Shown here one piece after another: positions 35,550 to 44,424 of a DNA stretch of 64,000 nt (its first letter is position 1; each line of letters begins with the position of its first letter). Source of the stretch: Leptospira wolffii serovar Khorat str. Khorat-H2. Lineage in GTDB: Bacteria; Spirochaetota; Leptospiria; Leptospirales; Leptospiraceae. The stretch is from contig NZ_AKWX02000004.1 in the NCBI RefSeq assembly GCF_000306115.2, positions 544,501-608,500 on the forward strand, written 5' to 3'. The notes beneath the pieces are model-generated. The model had not been told where the DNA came from, did no database searches, and saw only the letters and a program-made list of their open reading frames with translations. The translations under genes and the position numbers were made by a program.

Positions 35550-36638
35550 CTATTCTACGACGACGGAGGAAGTAAATCTACTCCAGATTTTTGCCGCCTG
35601 GCCCTCGAATCTTTCCGGAAAAGCCAAGGAAAACATGATCCCCCTCCCCCCTCTCAAATAGAACCCTTCCCATAGGACGATTCGGGTCTTACGACCGTCC
35701 GGACTCACGGAATCGAATACGGTCCTGTACGCGTCTCCTTCTTTCTTTCGGAGATAGTTCCATTCTCTCATTGTTCTAGGATTGATCCCCCGCAAGGAAT
35801 CCCAGATCCAATAGTAATTCTTGGAATCGATCACGGAAGAATGATAATGCAAGGTAGTGCCTATCGTAAATACAAATCGGTCGGGTCGAAAAAATAGAAT
35901 GCCTTCCGAATTCTTCCTATATTCGTTATCCCATGTAGAAGGTTCCTTCTCCGCGGGGAGGTCCCTATAGAATCGATGCACCTGCCAGAGATAATCGGAA
36001 TCTTCTCCGGAAAATTCCTGATCCTGGTCCGGGAACAGATATCGAAACTCGGGATCCAAATCCAAGGAATAAGCGAAATCGTTACTTCGAATCCTCAATA
36101 TGCTGGGATCCCAACAACCGAAAGGATCCGTTAGGCGCTGGAGTTCCTTCTCCTTATGAGAATAATGGCCCAGATATTTACCGAGTAGCCTTGCAGTCTT
36201 TTCATAAGCTTCCGGAACGATCTTTCCATACTTGGTTTTATAACAGAGCAAAGAACCCTTCAAGAGTCGGATCGCAGAATAGGGATTTCCGTGTTTTTGT
36301 AGAGCCTCGGCCTCGCTATAATGCAGATCCAATTCTCCACTCGCAGGAAAAACCTCTCTATAATCCCTATCCAAGATGATCTCGACTCTTCCGTCCTTAT
36401 AAAATCGGTAATTTCTGCCTCTAGAATCCGTCTTCCAGACGTAATGCGCACTGAAACGGAAGGCAGACTGGAGCCGATTGTGTAGGATCTCCTCCTTTTT
36501 TTCCTGGTCGCTAAACCAAGGCTGACGGAGCAAAGGATCGATTTCTTGAGAGGACATAGCCGCCGGAAACAGTAGAATCCATGAAAAAGTGAAGAATACT
36601 AGGTTTCCTCGATACGATTTTAGCGTCGCTAAAATCAC
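35550..36638 (-). CDS. Secreted or periplasmic protein of unknown function
   Basis: A protein of about 362 residues. After a basic start comes a hydrophobic stretch LVFFTFSWILLFPAAMSSQ, a signal peptide cut near AAM. The mature part contains a helical segment with SEAEALQKHGNPYSAIRLLK (TPR-like), and a C-terminal beta-rich domain with many aromatic residues. No family is recognised. No ATG fits the signal peptide; the GTG at 36638 gives a normal one, but that codon and the next nine lie within the dispersed two-hairpin repeat, so the start was possibly supplied by a repeat insertion. A GTG at 36674 is an alternative. No ribosome site is obvious. Confidence 0.6.
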   Translation of the reverse strand: MILATLKSYRGNLVFFTFSWILLFPAAMSSQEIDPLLRQPWFSDQEKKEEILHNRLQSAFRFSAHYVWKTDSRGRNYRFYKDGRVEIILDRDYREVFPASGELDLHYSEAEALQKHGNPYSAIRLLKGSLLCYKTKYGKIVPEAYEKTARLLGKYLGHYSHKEKELQRLTDPFGCWDPSILRIRSNDFAYSLDLDPEFRYLFPDQDQEFSGEDSDYLWQVHRFYRDLPAEKEPSTWDNEYRKNSEGILFFRPDRFVFTIGTTLHYHSSVIDSKNYYWIWDSLRGINPRTMREWNYLRKKEGDAYRTVFDSVSPDGRKTRIVLWEGFYLRGGRGIMFSLAFPERFEGQAAKIWSRFTSSVVVE

Positions 36639-36649
36639 TCGGGAACCCG
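36611..36649. repeat. Two-hairpin dispersed repeat, copy B
   Basis: GATAC precedes GATTTTAGC-GTC-GCTAAAATC (a perfect 9-bp stem, 36616-36636), then ACT, then CGGG-AA-CCCG (36640-36649). The order, spacing and the AA loop match copy A at 29531-29572, while the inner stem bases differ in a compensated way. It overlaps the likely start of the secreted-protein gene at 35550-36638. Confidence 0.82.
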
Positions 36650-36778
36650 CGAGGATAGTCCGGATATATCTCACCCAAAGACCTGAAGAACCACTTTTAT
36701 AGAACACGTCCGTTACTCATCATTGCGCCAAGGGCAACGTCCAGAGTGATCTCCCCAAAGGGAAAATTACATCGAGGG

Positions 36779-38149
36779 TCAACGAAATATACCTTCTAAT
36801 TCCTTTAAAGAATTGATTCCCACAAGTTCCAGCCCAGGAATCTTTTCGACCTCGGGAAGATTTCCTTTAGGAAGATAAACGGCTTCCATTCCGATTCCCT
36901 TCAATTCTTTTAAGCGCAAGGATACCTGACCGACAGAACGAACTTCTCCGGAAAGTCCTACTTCTCCCAAAACGGCGGCGCGAGCTCGAACCGGTCTATC
37001 CGTAAAACTAGAGAGAATAGAAGCGCAAATTGCCAGGTCTAATGCGGGCTCGTCTATCTGCAATCCACCCGCCAGGTTTCCGAAGATATCGCATTGAGAC
37101 AATGTGTGACCCAGATATTTTTCGATTACCGCCGCAAGCTGAATGAGTCTCCTTGTATCCGGACCTTCCGCCATTCTTCTCGCCATGGAATAATTGGTCT
37201 TACTTACCAAGGCCTGAACTTCCACGCTCAATGCTCGACTTCCCTCTAAGACGGAACTGATTACGGATCCGCTTTTTCCTTCGGTCAAGGAACTGATGAA
37301 TACTCTCTGTCTGTCCTTGACTTCCTTAAGTCCAGACTCTGTCATTTCGAAGACGGCAAGATCTCCCACCGCCCCGAATCGATTTTTCACGGCTCTTAGA
37401 AGGCGGAAATAATTCAGACGATCCCCTTCGAAATACAGGACGGTATCCACCAAATGTTCCAACACCTTGGGTCCTGCAATGGCTCCGTCCTTGGTGATAT
37501 GACCGGTCATCAAGATGGGAATGCCGGTGCGCTTTGCGGTCTCCAATAATACTTGAGTACATTCTCTCAACTGAGTGACCGTTCCGGCTTGGTTGGGCAG
37601 AGCCTCTCGAGTCAGAGTCTGGATGGAATCTACGAATACGATATCCGGAGAAATGTCCTCCACCATGGCCGAAATATTTTCCGCATAGGTCTCGGAGGAG
37701 AGAAGAAGTTGCGAGGAAAGCACTCCCATTCTCGCGGCTCGTAGGCCTACTTGAGAAGAGGATTCCTCTCCGGATATATAAAGAATTTTGCATCCTTGGG
37801 AGATTAGGCTGCGGCTAATCTCCAAGATCAATGTGGACTTTCCGACTCCCGGTTCTCCGCCTACTAGGATCAAGCTTCCAGGAACAAGCCCTCCTCCCAA
37901 AACCAAATCCAGCTCAGAGAGTCCTGTGACGAGTCTTCTGGTATCGTCCTCCGGAACCGAATCCACCGGAACCGGCTCCTTGTATACGGCGCTTTTTTTA
38001 AAAGAAGTAGAAGCTGCGGAAAAACGATCTCCCCCCGACTCTTCTACAATGGTATTCCATTTACCACAAGAATCGCATTTGCCTGCCCAGCGAGGAAATT
38101 CCTGTCCGCAAGCCTGGCAGAGAAAGATTTTCGTAATCTTCTTTTTCAA
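36779..38149 (-). CDS. radA: DNA repair protein RadA
   Basis: A 456-residue RecA-related helicase-like protein that promotes branch migration in recombination. Features in order: a four-Cys zinc finger (CQACGQEFPRWAGKCDSC) near the N-terminus, a Walker A GGEPGVGKST at about 85, the RadA-specific KNRFG motif at about 240, and a Lon-protease-like C-terminal domain. The start is TTG at 38149: it overlaps the preceding stop as TTGA, gives the normal family length, and puts the zinc finger at the expected place. The longer frame to 38206 is rejected. Confidence 0.95.
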   Translation of the reverse strand: MKKKITKIFLCQACGQEFPRWAGKCDSCGKWNTIVEESGGDRFSAASTSFKKSAVYKEPVPVDSVPEDDTRRLVTGLSELDLVLGGGLVPGSLILVGGEPGVGKSTLILEISRSLISQGCKILYISGEESSSQVGLRAARMGVLSSQLLLSSETYAENISAMVEDISPDIVFVDSIQTLTREALPNQAGTVTQLRECTQVLLETAKRTGIPILMTGHITKDGAIAGPKVLEHLVDTVLYFEGDRLNYFRLLRAVKNRFGAVGDLAVFEMTESGLKEVKDRQRVFISSLTEGKSGSVISSVLEGSRALSVEVQALVSKTNYSMARRMAEGPDTRRLIQLAAVIEKYLGHTLSQCDIFGNLAGGLQIDEPALDLAICASILSSFTDRPVRARAAVLGEVGLSGEVRSVGQVSLRLKELKGIGMEAVYLPKGNLPEVEKIPGLELVGINSLKELEGIFR

Positions 38150-38784
38150 TGTTCGAAGAGTGTCTCCATTTCCAACCAATCTATTTGGTTGAATACAGGC
38201 AGACAAGAGAATGCTTCCTGCGCGAGTTCGTATCTACCTTCCCGCAAGAGTATTTGGCTTAACTTTTGTTGAAGGGAAATCAAATACAAAACGTCTCCGG
38301 ACGCATATTCTATCTGATCCTTTGTGAGAATTTTCGCTCCCCAATCCGAAGACTGGTTTTTTTTATCCAGATTCTCGTCGAAGAATTCGCGGATGATATC
38401 CTTGAGTCCATGTCTATCCGTATAAGTGCGCGCGAGTTTGGATGCGATCTTGGTGCAAAAAACTCCTTTGGTCCGGATCCCTAGTCTATATCTTAAGAAG
38501 AGAGTATCCATACGAGCGAAATGAAAGATCTTAGTGATATCCGGATTCTCGAATAGACTTTGGATGCGAGGAGCCTCTGTTTGGTCCGGAAGAATCTGGA
38601 CCAAACTGACTCTGTTTTTGGAATCGCAGATCTGGACAACGCAGAGTCTGTCCCTTCTTGGATTCAGTCCCATCATTTCGCAATCCACTGCCAAATGATC
38701 GTCTGTAAGATACTCTTTCATTCTTTCTTCGGAAAGATCTCCGGGAAATAGGTCCGGTTTTGCGTTCGTTCGGTTGGATGCCAT
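38146..38784 (-). CDS. RNase D-like 3'-5' exonuclease
   Basis: A 212-residue DEDD exonuclease domain without the HRDC domains of full RNase D. Metal ligands are visible in VDCEMMGL (Asp and Glu), in KIFHFARMD (Asp), and in DQIEYASGDVLYL (YxxxD type, the DEDDy subgroup). It probably trims RNA 3' ends, tRNA precursors included, but a DNA role cannot be excluded, given its coupling to radA. The ATG at 38784 starts a short variable leader; a start at the later Met near residue 22 is possible. Coupled to radA by TTGA. Confidence 0.87.
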   Translation of the reverse strand: MASNRTNAKPDLFPGDLSEERMKEYLTDDHLAVDCEMMGLNPRRDRLCVVQICDSKNRVSLVQILPDQTEAPRIQSLFENPDITKIFHFARMDTLFLRYRLGIRTKGVFCTKIASKLARTYTDRHGLKDIIREFFDENLDKKNQSSDWGAKILTKDQIEYASGDVLYLISLQQKLSQILLREGRYELAQEAFSCLPVFNQIDWLEMETLFEH

Positions 38785-38983
38785 AAAGCCAAAATAATCC
38801 GCTTCGGCTTCCCGGTCCGCAAGAAAAGACCGGACTAGAACGGGGATTTTTTCCTTTTCTAACTCCGGAATCGGTAAACCATCGTCATAAATTCCGTATC
38901 TATTTGTAATTTCCGGAACTGAACGGAAACCGGTGGAAACGGTAAGATTCTACAGAAGTATTATTTAGAACCGGGAATTCAGA

Positions 38984-40903
38984 ATGAAAGCCATCCTTAG
39001 CACTCGTATTTATGAGGAAAAACAGGAATCTCGTTTCGAGTTCCTTGCCGGAAAAACGGAATGCATAAGCGACTGCGGAAACTATCGCTTCTTCTTTAAA
39101 TGCGTCAAGACCGCAGGCAAATCCACTTATTCTCCCATAATAGAATGGATTGGAGAACGTAGACCCCAGGCAGGCCTCGAACTTTTGACCTTCGAGTGGG
39201 AACTCCCTTCTCACGAGATCTCTTCGGGAAAAATTTTCCGGCACGGTTACCAGTCTTGGAGCCTTTCTCATTCCGAGGATATCCAGGCCGCGGATGTTTC
39301 CCCCAAATTGTCCTTCTTACAATATTCCCAGGAGAATATATATTCGGAACATTCCGGAACGGAAGGAGAATGGATTTCCGAAATGTTCGTCATTCTTCTT
39401 CCGGAGTCCGGCGACCAAAAATATTTCGCAGGGGCGATTTCCAAAGGAGAAGAAGGAGTCAAGTTCCGTGTATTCTCCGATTCTTCGAACAATAAGAAAG
39501 AATTCCTCGGCGGAAACATTCGCGTAGTTTACGATCTATATCGGTTCGAGGATTTCAAAGGGAATAAGATGCCCCTTACTCAGATCCGAGTTTCCTCCTT
39601 CAAAGGAGAAGAAGCGGTCTTTTTGAAAAACTATTTCTCCGAGCTGGGTAAAAATCTAAAAGTAAAACTTCCCCAATTACCCGTCCCCACAGGCTGGTGC
39701 TCCTGGTATCATTACTTCACTAAAATTTCCGAGAAAATCATCCTACAAAATTTAAAGGAATTAAGAACCAAGAATCTGGGAGTGAAGGTATTCCAGATAG
39801 ACGACGGATACCAACTGGAAATCGGGGATTGGCTGGAAACGAACGACAAATTTCCGGGAGGAATGAAATTGCTCGCAGAAGCGATCCATTCCGAGAAGCT
39901 TATGCCGGGGATTTGGCTCGCTCCTTTTTTGGTTCGTAAAAAATCCAAATTCTTCCAGAAATTTCCGGAAGCTGTCCTCAAAGACAGGGAAGGCAATCCC
40001 GTTCCCGCGCTTTGGAATCCGAATTGGGGAGCGGATTATACCTATACCTTGGACGTGACCCATCCGGCCTCCAAGGAATTTCTCGCGAACGTAATTAAGA
40101 CTTTCGTAAAAGACTACGGATACAAATACCTCAAGCTGGATTTCCTTTATTCGGCGCTTCTTCCCGGCTGGACCTACGACAGAAGCGTATCACCTCATAC
40201 TCGTTATATGGACGCGATTCGATTGATTCGGAAGGTCGCGGGTAAGGACATTTTCCTACTAGGATGCGGGGCGCCCATTCTTCCCTCCGTGGGACTCTTC
40301 GACGCGATGAGGATTTCCTGCGACGTGGCCCCTTTCTGGTACAGAGAAAAAACGAGAATCCTAGTAAAAGATAGAAACGGTTTGTGCACCGAAAGAGCCC
40401 TTATCAACGATATCACCAGAGCCTCCACCCACCGCACTCTTTGGTACAACGACCCGGATTGCCTCTTAGTACGTCAGAAGAAGAATAAGATGACGGAAGG
40501 CCAGACTAAAATCATGGCGAGCGTCATGGGAGTCTCCGGAGGAATGCTATTCGTGTCCGACGAACTCGCGCTTCTTTCCCAGGAAAGGGAAGATCTACTC
40601 AAGAATACGCTGCAATTACAAGCGAAATGTAGGAACAAGACTCCCCTACCACTCGGCCTAGGGCAGGATTTCTTTCCGAACGCGATATACAATCCCGCAG
40701 GATATCTGGGAATCTGGAACCCATCGGACGAGAAGAAGGAACTCCAGCTCGATCTTTTCTTTCCTTGGGACAAGAAGAATCGGATCGACTACTGGACCGG
40801 AACTTCTCCCGAAAGTTTGGAAATCGATTCCAAAAAGAAAGTTCTCCGAATCACTCTGGAACCCTGGTCCACGGTGGTCCTACATTCCGGAAAACAAAGT
40901 TGA
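38984..40903 (+). CDS. GH36 alpha-galactosidase-like glycoside hydrolase
   Basis: A 639-residue enzyme of the melibiase/GH36 type without a signal peptide, so cytoplasmic. The beta-sandwich N-terminal domain (1-225) is followed by a TIM barrel with WCSWYHYF, FQIDDGYQ, GIWLAPFL, YLKLDFLY (probable nucleophile Asp at about 386) and RISCDVAPFW (probable acid/base Asp near 447), then a C-terminal beta domain. It should cleave alpha-galactosides. No sugar importer or regulator is near, and leptospires live mainly on fatty acids, so the natural substrate may be an internal glycan or glycolipid (inference). The ATG follows a GGGAATTCAG leader. Confidence 0.88.
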   Translation: MKAILSTRIYEEKQESRFEFLAGKTECISDCGNYRFFFKCVKTAGKSTYSPIIEWIGERRPQAGLELLTFEWELPSHEISSGKIFRHGYQSWSLSHSEDIQAADVSPKLSFLQYSQENIYSEHSGTEGEWISEMFVILLPESGDQKYFAGAISKGEEGVKFRVFSDSSNNKKEFLGGNIRVVYDLYRFEDFKGNKMPLTQIRVSSFKGEEAVFLKNYFSELGKNLKVKLPQLPVPTGWCSWYHYFTKISEKIILQNLKELRTKNLGVKVFQIDDGYQLEIGDWLETNDKFPGGMKLLAEAIHSEKLMPGIWLAPFLVRKKSKFFQKFPEAVLKDREGNPVPALWNPNWGADYTYTLDVTHPASKEFLANVIKTFVKDYGYKYLKLDFLYSALLPGWTYDRSVSPHTRYMDAIRLIRKVAGKDIFLLGCGAPILPSVGLFDAMRISCDVAPFWYREKTRILVKDRNGLCTERALINDITRASTHRTLWYNDPDCLLVRQKKNKMTEGQTKIMASVMGVSGGMLFVSDELALLSQEREDLLKNTLQLQAKCRNKTPLPLGLGQDFFPNAIYNPAGYLGIWNPSDEKKELQLDLFFPWDKKNRIDYWTGTSPESLEIDSKKKVLRITLEPWSTVVLHSGKQS

Positions 40904-40996
40904 CTCTCTGCGAATTCGAGCCCAAAATTGCCCCTGCGTGTCGGAAATTTTCTTCCCGATTCGTTTCGGGAAAACCGCAATAGGGAGTTTCACACA

Positions 40997-41470
40997 ATGA
41001 AATCTTTTCAAAAAAGTCTCGGACTGATCGTTTTGGCGGTCGTTCTTTTCTCCTTCCAGAACTGCTTCATTCTGGATTTCATCGCTTCCGTATCCCAATC
41101 CGTTTCCAAATCATCCGATTCGGCGGAAAGTCTCTCCAAGTCCATCACTTCGGTTGTATCTTCCGTTTCCTCTTCTTCCGCAGACGAGGCGGCCGACAAA
41201 AAGGCCTACAAGAGAGAAGTGGAAACTCTTACCGCTTTCTATCTGCAAAACGGTCCCGCTTCCTCAGAGTTCGAATCGGATCTCGCGGAACTCGCCTCTA
41301 AAAACGGAATCGTAAACTGGAGATCCTCCGAATCCACCTATGTTTCCATAGGAAGAGGATTGAAAAAGGCCGGAATGCCGATCCAAGAATTCAAGAATTT
41401 CTCCGAACCTTTCGCGGCAAACCGTCCTTTCGTAGCTAAGGCTCTCGAAAAAGGATACAACTCCCTCTAA
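40997..41470 (+). CDS. Putative lipoprotein of unknown function
   Basis: A 157-residue lipoprotein with signal peptide and probable lipid Cys23 (SFQNC). Residues 30-60 are very rich in Ser (SKSSDSAESLSKS and a second Ser run), which may form a flexible stalk to a small C-terminal helical domain. The ATG at 40997 has GGGAG nine bases upstream, so the longer frame from 40928 is rejected. A 7-bp hairpin, TTCCCGA/TCGGGAA, lies in the leader at 40953-40972. The DUF4105 gene starts two bases after its stop, so the two are coupled and probably form a pair. Confidence 0.75.
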   Translation: MKSFQKSLGLIVLAVVLFSFQNCFILDFIASVSQSVSKSSDSAESLSKSITSVVSSVSSSSADEAADKKAYKREVETLTAFYLQNGPASSEFESDLAELASKNGIVNWRSSESTYVSIGRGLKKAGMPIQEFKNFSEPFAANRPFVAKALEKGYNSL

Positions 41471-41472
41471 AC

Positions 41473-43338
41473 TTGTCGTTCGATTTTTACAGGCGGCTTT
41501 TATCCAAGAGCCGCCTCTTCATTCTATTCTTATTTATTCCATTTTCATTATATTCTCAGGACAAGTTTCTGGATTTCGTATATGTGGACGCCAATACAGG
41601 CCAATCCAGCGGAGGGCATTCCGCTCTTAGATTCGGGGATACCGTTTTTCATTTTCAATATTATCCGGACGGGATCTTTCGAGCGGTTCGAGAACCTTAC
41701 AGTCGCTTCTCCTATTCTTATAATATCTATTCCAATCGAACGAGTAAGATCACAAGAATCCGACTGAAAGAATCGGATTTCGAAAAAATCCAGGAAGGTT
41801 TCGACAAGGTCTCCGTATTGCAATTCAAGCATTTGAATAATCTGGACTCTCTCCGAAAAGACCTTCGATTCCTATCGGAACTCGCTTCTCCGAAAAGAAA
41901 AATCAATATCCGCTCTCTAGGTTATTTTGCTCCGGGAAATAGGTCTCCTTGGATGGATAAAATCAGGGAAGAACTCTATAAGAAGAAGGGGAAAGAATGG
42001 ATCGGAAAGGTCCGATCTTCCTTGAAGGCGGAATTGGAAAAAGCGGTCGAGGAGAAAAGATTCGAGTCTTTCCAGGTTCTTCCGGAGGTCGCAAAGGATA
42101 AGTATCCGTTCTACAAAGGAGGCCCGTCCTCTTGGTTTCTTTCTCGCTTGGAAAAATTAGCGGCCTTAGAATTACTTAGTGGGGACTTCGGGCTTTCAGA
42201 AGATACGATCTTCGAATCCTCATCCGAAGGATTCTCGGAAGAAGAGAGAAAAAGACTCGTTAAATTACAGGAATCCCTTTTCGAGAATTCGATCGGACTA
42301 CTGGAAGAAAACGATTCCGGATGGGGAAACACATTCTTGGTGAATCTAGCAAGGATCCTAGTTTTGGAAAAGTCCTTGGAAAACGATAGAGCCACCTTCC
42401 TTATTTCCTTTCCGGAAAACGTCGAAACGATATCTGTTTCTACCATATTAGAAAATAAGGATTCTATAAAGAAGGATTCCGGGATTCTACTGGAAGCTGC
42501 GAGAAACATTAGGCAAGAATTCGGGACTTCAAACAATCCGAGCGAGGATCTATACCGCCTCTGGGAAGATCTGGAAAATCGGGATTGGGAGCTTAGAACC
42601 GGAATGTCTAGGAACATATCCATCCGAAACACATTCGATCCTTTATCTCCGAATCTTTCGGGAGAAAGGATCTATCCCTTCCCGATTCCCTCGGAGAAGG
42701 AATTAAAAAATCTGATCTCCGTCGCCGAAAAAAGAGAGAAAGATTATTACTCAGAACTTAGGATATTTTACGATTTTAAACTTATCCGCAGGAATTGCAC
42801 CACGGAATTATTCGACGTTCTGGATGGATCCTTGAGCGAGGAAGAATACCGATCCGCACTGGGAAAAAGAATCGATCCGGTCAATTCGTTAGCTTTCATC
42901 CCTTTTTTAGCTTACGAGGCGATTCTGGAAAACTGGGCTCCCGAGGAAACCGTCGAAGAACTCTCGTATCGCAAAGAGGAACTCCGGAAAATGTATGAGA
43001 AAGGGAGTTCTTGGAAAACCTATCTTAAGGAATCCAATACTCTCAGTTCCAGCCTTTATAAATCTAACGCGGAAGATTCTTCCTTCCTATTCTTCACGGA
43101 CGATATCCTGCTTCTAAGACCTGTATACGGAATAATCAATTTAGGTTGGGGACTGGGGAATTTCGGATTGGGAATTTTCACTCTTCCGTTCGACAAAGGG
43201 AAGCGGGTCCAAGACGGACTTCAGTCCGCGTTCTTCTCGCTACCTGAATTAATCTTTTTTAATATTAGAAAAGGATCCTTTCCGAACGCCCCGGACAAAA
43301 AAAGGGAAATTCCAAGTCCCTCAAAAACGAATGAGTAA
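41473..43338 (+). CDS. DUF4105 protein, predicted permuted papain-like hydrolase
   Basis: A 621-residue exported protein with a signal peptide (residues 12-29). It has an N-terminal histidine motif SSGGHSALRF (His49) and a much later cysteine motif RRNCTTELFD (Cys442). This His-first, Cys-later order is that of permuted NlpC/P60 papain-like folds such as DUF4105 and YaeF, predicted amidases, peptidases or acyltransferases. Between them lie 380 mostly helical, acidic residues, longer than in most relatives. The start is TTG, two bases after the lipoprotein stop. The last 18 bases overlap the convergent response-regulator gene. Confidence 0.82.
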   Translation: MSFDFYRRLLSKSRLFILFLFIPFSLYSQDKFLDFVYVDANTGQSSGGHSALRFGDTVFHFQYYPDGIFRAVREPYSRFSYSYNIYSNRTSKITRIRLKESDFEKIQEGFDKVSVLQFKHLNNLDSLRKDLRFLSELASPKRKINIRSLGYFAPGNRSPWMDKIREELYKKKGKEWIGKVRSSLKAELEKAVEEKRFESFQVLPEVAKDKYPFYKGGPSSWFLSRLEKLAALELLSGDFGLSEDTIFESSSEGFSEEERKRLVKLQESLFENSIGLLEENDSGWGNTFLVNLARILVLEKSLENDRATFLISFPENVETISVSTILENKDSIKKDSGILLEAARNIRQEFGTSNNPSEDLYRLWEDLENRDWELRTGMSRNISIRNTFDPLSPNLSGERIYPFPIPSEKELKNLISVAEKREKDYYSELRIFYDFKLIRRNCTTELFDVLDGSLSEEEYRSALGKRIDPVNSLAFIPFLAYEAILENWAPEETVEELSYRKEELRKMYEKGSSWKTYLKESNTLSSSLYKSNAEDSSFLFFTDDILLLRPVYGIINLGWGLGNFGLGIFTLPFDKGKRVQDGLQSAFFSLPELIFFNIRKGSFPNAPDKKREIPSPSKTNE

Positions 43339-44424
43339 ATAACTGGAATCGTCCCGGAATTCCCGGGTAGGAAGGCTGGCCTTGCCGAATGCCTTGATCT
43401 TTTCCTCGTATTCCGATATTTCCGCATCCTTCTTCCTCAATTCGGCCAAATCGACGAATAAGGGGCTGGATAGGTTATTCAATAATCCGTCGCTATATAA
43501 AAATAGTACGTCTCCAGGAGAATAGGAAATCTCGTGGGATTCGAATTCCATCGTGTCCATGATTCCGAGGAGCTGCCCCGATTTTTCGTTCAATAGCTTT
43601 TGGCCGGATTTTTCATAAAGTGCCGGAAAAGGATGTCCTCCCCTCGCATACGTAATGGTTTTTTTAGAAAGATTTAATACGACCACCGCAGCCGTAAGGC
43701 TATGAGTTCCGATCTCTTGGGAAAGTTCCGCATTCATTCTCTTGAGAATATGCGACGGATTCGGATCTTCCTTGTAAGCTTCCCTGGCAACGCTAGTCAT
43801 CAATAGTCCGATGAGTCCGGAAGTGACCCCGTGATCTTCGATATCGCCGAGCAATGCCAAAACATTGTCGCCTACTTTGGAGAGAACGTAAAAATCCCCG
43901 CTCACGAAGGACGCGGGAGTATTGTCCACCGCCACCTGCAAAGGAGAAAGATCGGGTACGGAAAGAATTTTTTTTTGGATCTTAGAAGCAAGTCTGAGAT
44001 CTCTTAGTATACTCTCGTCCCTTGCTTCCTTCTCCTTTAAAAGAGTGTAATAATCCAGTGCTCTTTGAACCGCAATCCTTACCGTCTGTAAGGAAAAAGG
44101 CTTAAGTAGAAAATCGGAAGCCTTATGGGTCAGGGAAGTGACCACATTATTGATATCCCTTTCTCCGGTCATCATGATGACCTGGGTGGCAGGATTCAGA
44201 TTTTTGAAGTAAGGTAGGACGTCCAACCCGCTCGTTCTAGGCATATGAATGTCCAGAAACACGATCGGGTTGCTTTCCTTTTCGAAGTATTCTTTTCCCC
44301 GATCCACGGAATCAAAAAAAGTGGAATTATAACCGAGTTTAGAGAGTAGGACCTCCAACGCTTCGCCGACATCCCGATCGTCGTCTATGATCAAAATCTC
44401 AGGCTTGATGTTGATTGCTGTCAT
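43321..44424 (-). CDS. Response regulator with PP2C/SpoIIE-type phosphatase output
   Basis: A 367-residue protein. The receiver domain (about 8-125) has the acidic pocket DDD, phospho-site Asp58 (FLDIHMP), MTG and LLKPF. A short linker leads to a PPM/SpoIIE phosphatase (about 150-367) with SGDFY, ALLGDIEDHGVTSGL, ARGGHPFP, LYSDGL and DDSSYL. This RsbU-type design couples phosphorelay to partner switching, dephosphorylating a STAS antagonist such as those at 1.6 or 21.4 kb (inference). It starts one base after the stop of the upstream unknown gene and is the last of three with the HDAC-family gene. Confidence 0.93.
   Translation of the reverse strand: MTAINIKPEILIIDDDRDVGEALEVLLSKLGYNSTFFDSVDRGKEYFEKESNPIVFLDIHMPRTSGLDVLPYFKNLNPATQVIMMTGERDINNVVTSLTHKASDFLLKPFSLQTVRIAVQRALDYYTLLKEKEARDESILRDLRLASKIQKKILSVPDLSPLQVAVDNTPASFVSGDFYVLSKVGDNVLALLGDIEDHGVTSGLIGLLMTSVAREAYKEDPNPSHILKRMNAELSQEIGTHSLTAAVVVLNLSKKTITYARGGHPFPALYEKSGQKLLNEKSGQLLGIMDTMEFESHEISYSPGDVLFLYSDGLLNNLSSPLFVDLAELRKKDAEISEYEEKIKAFGKASLPTREFRDDSSYLLIRF

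Noticed and set aside
40953..40972. Terminator between the alpha-galactosidase and lipoprotein genes
   Set aside because: The 7-bp stem TTCCCGA/TCGGGAA is followed by AACCGC rather than a T-tract, so it is at most a leader hairpin.
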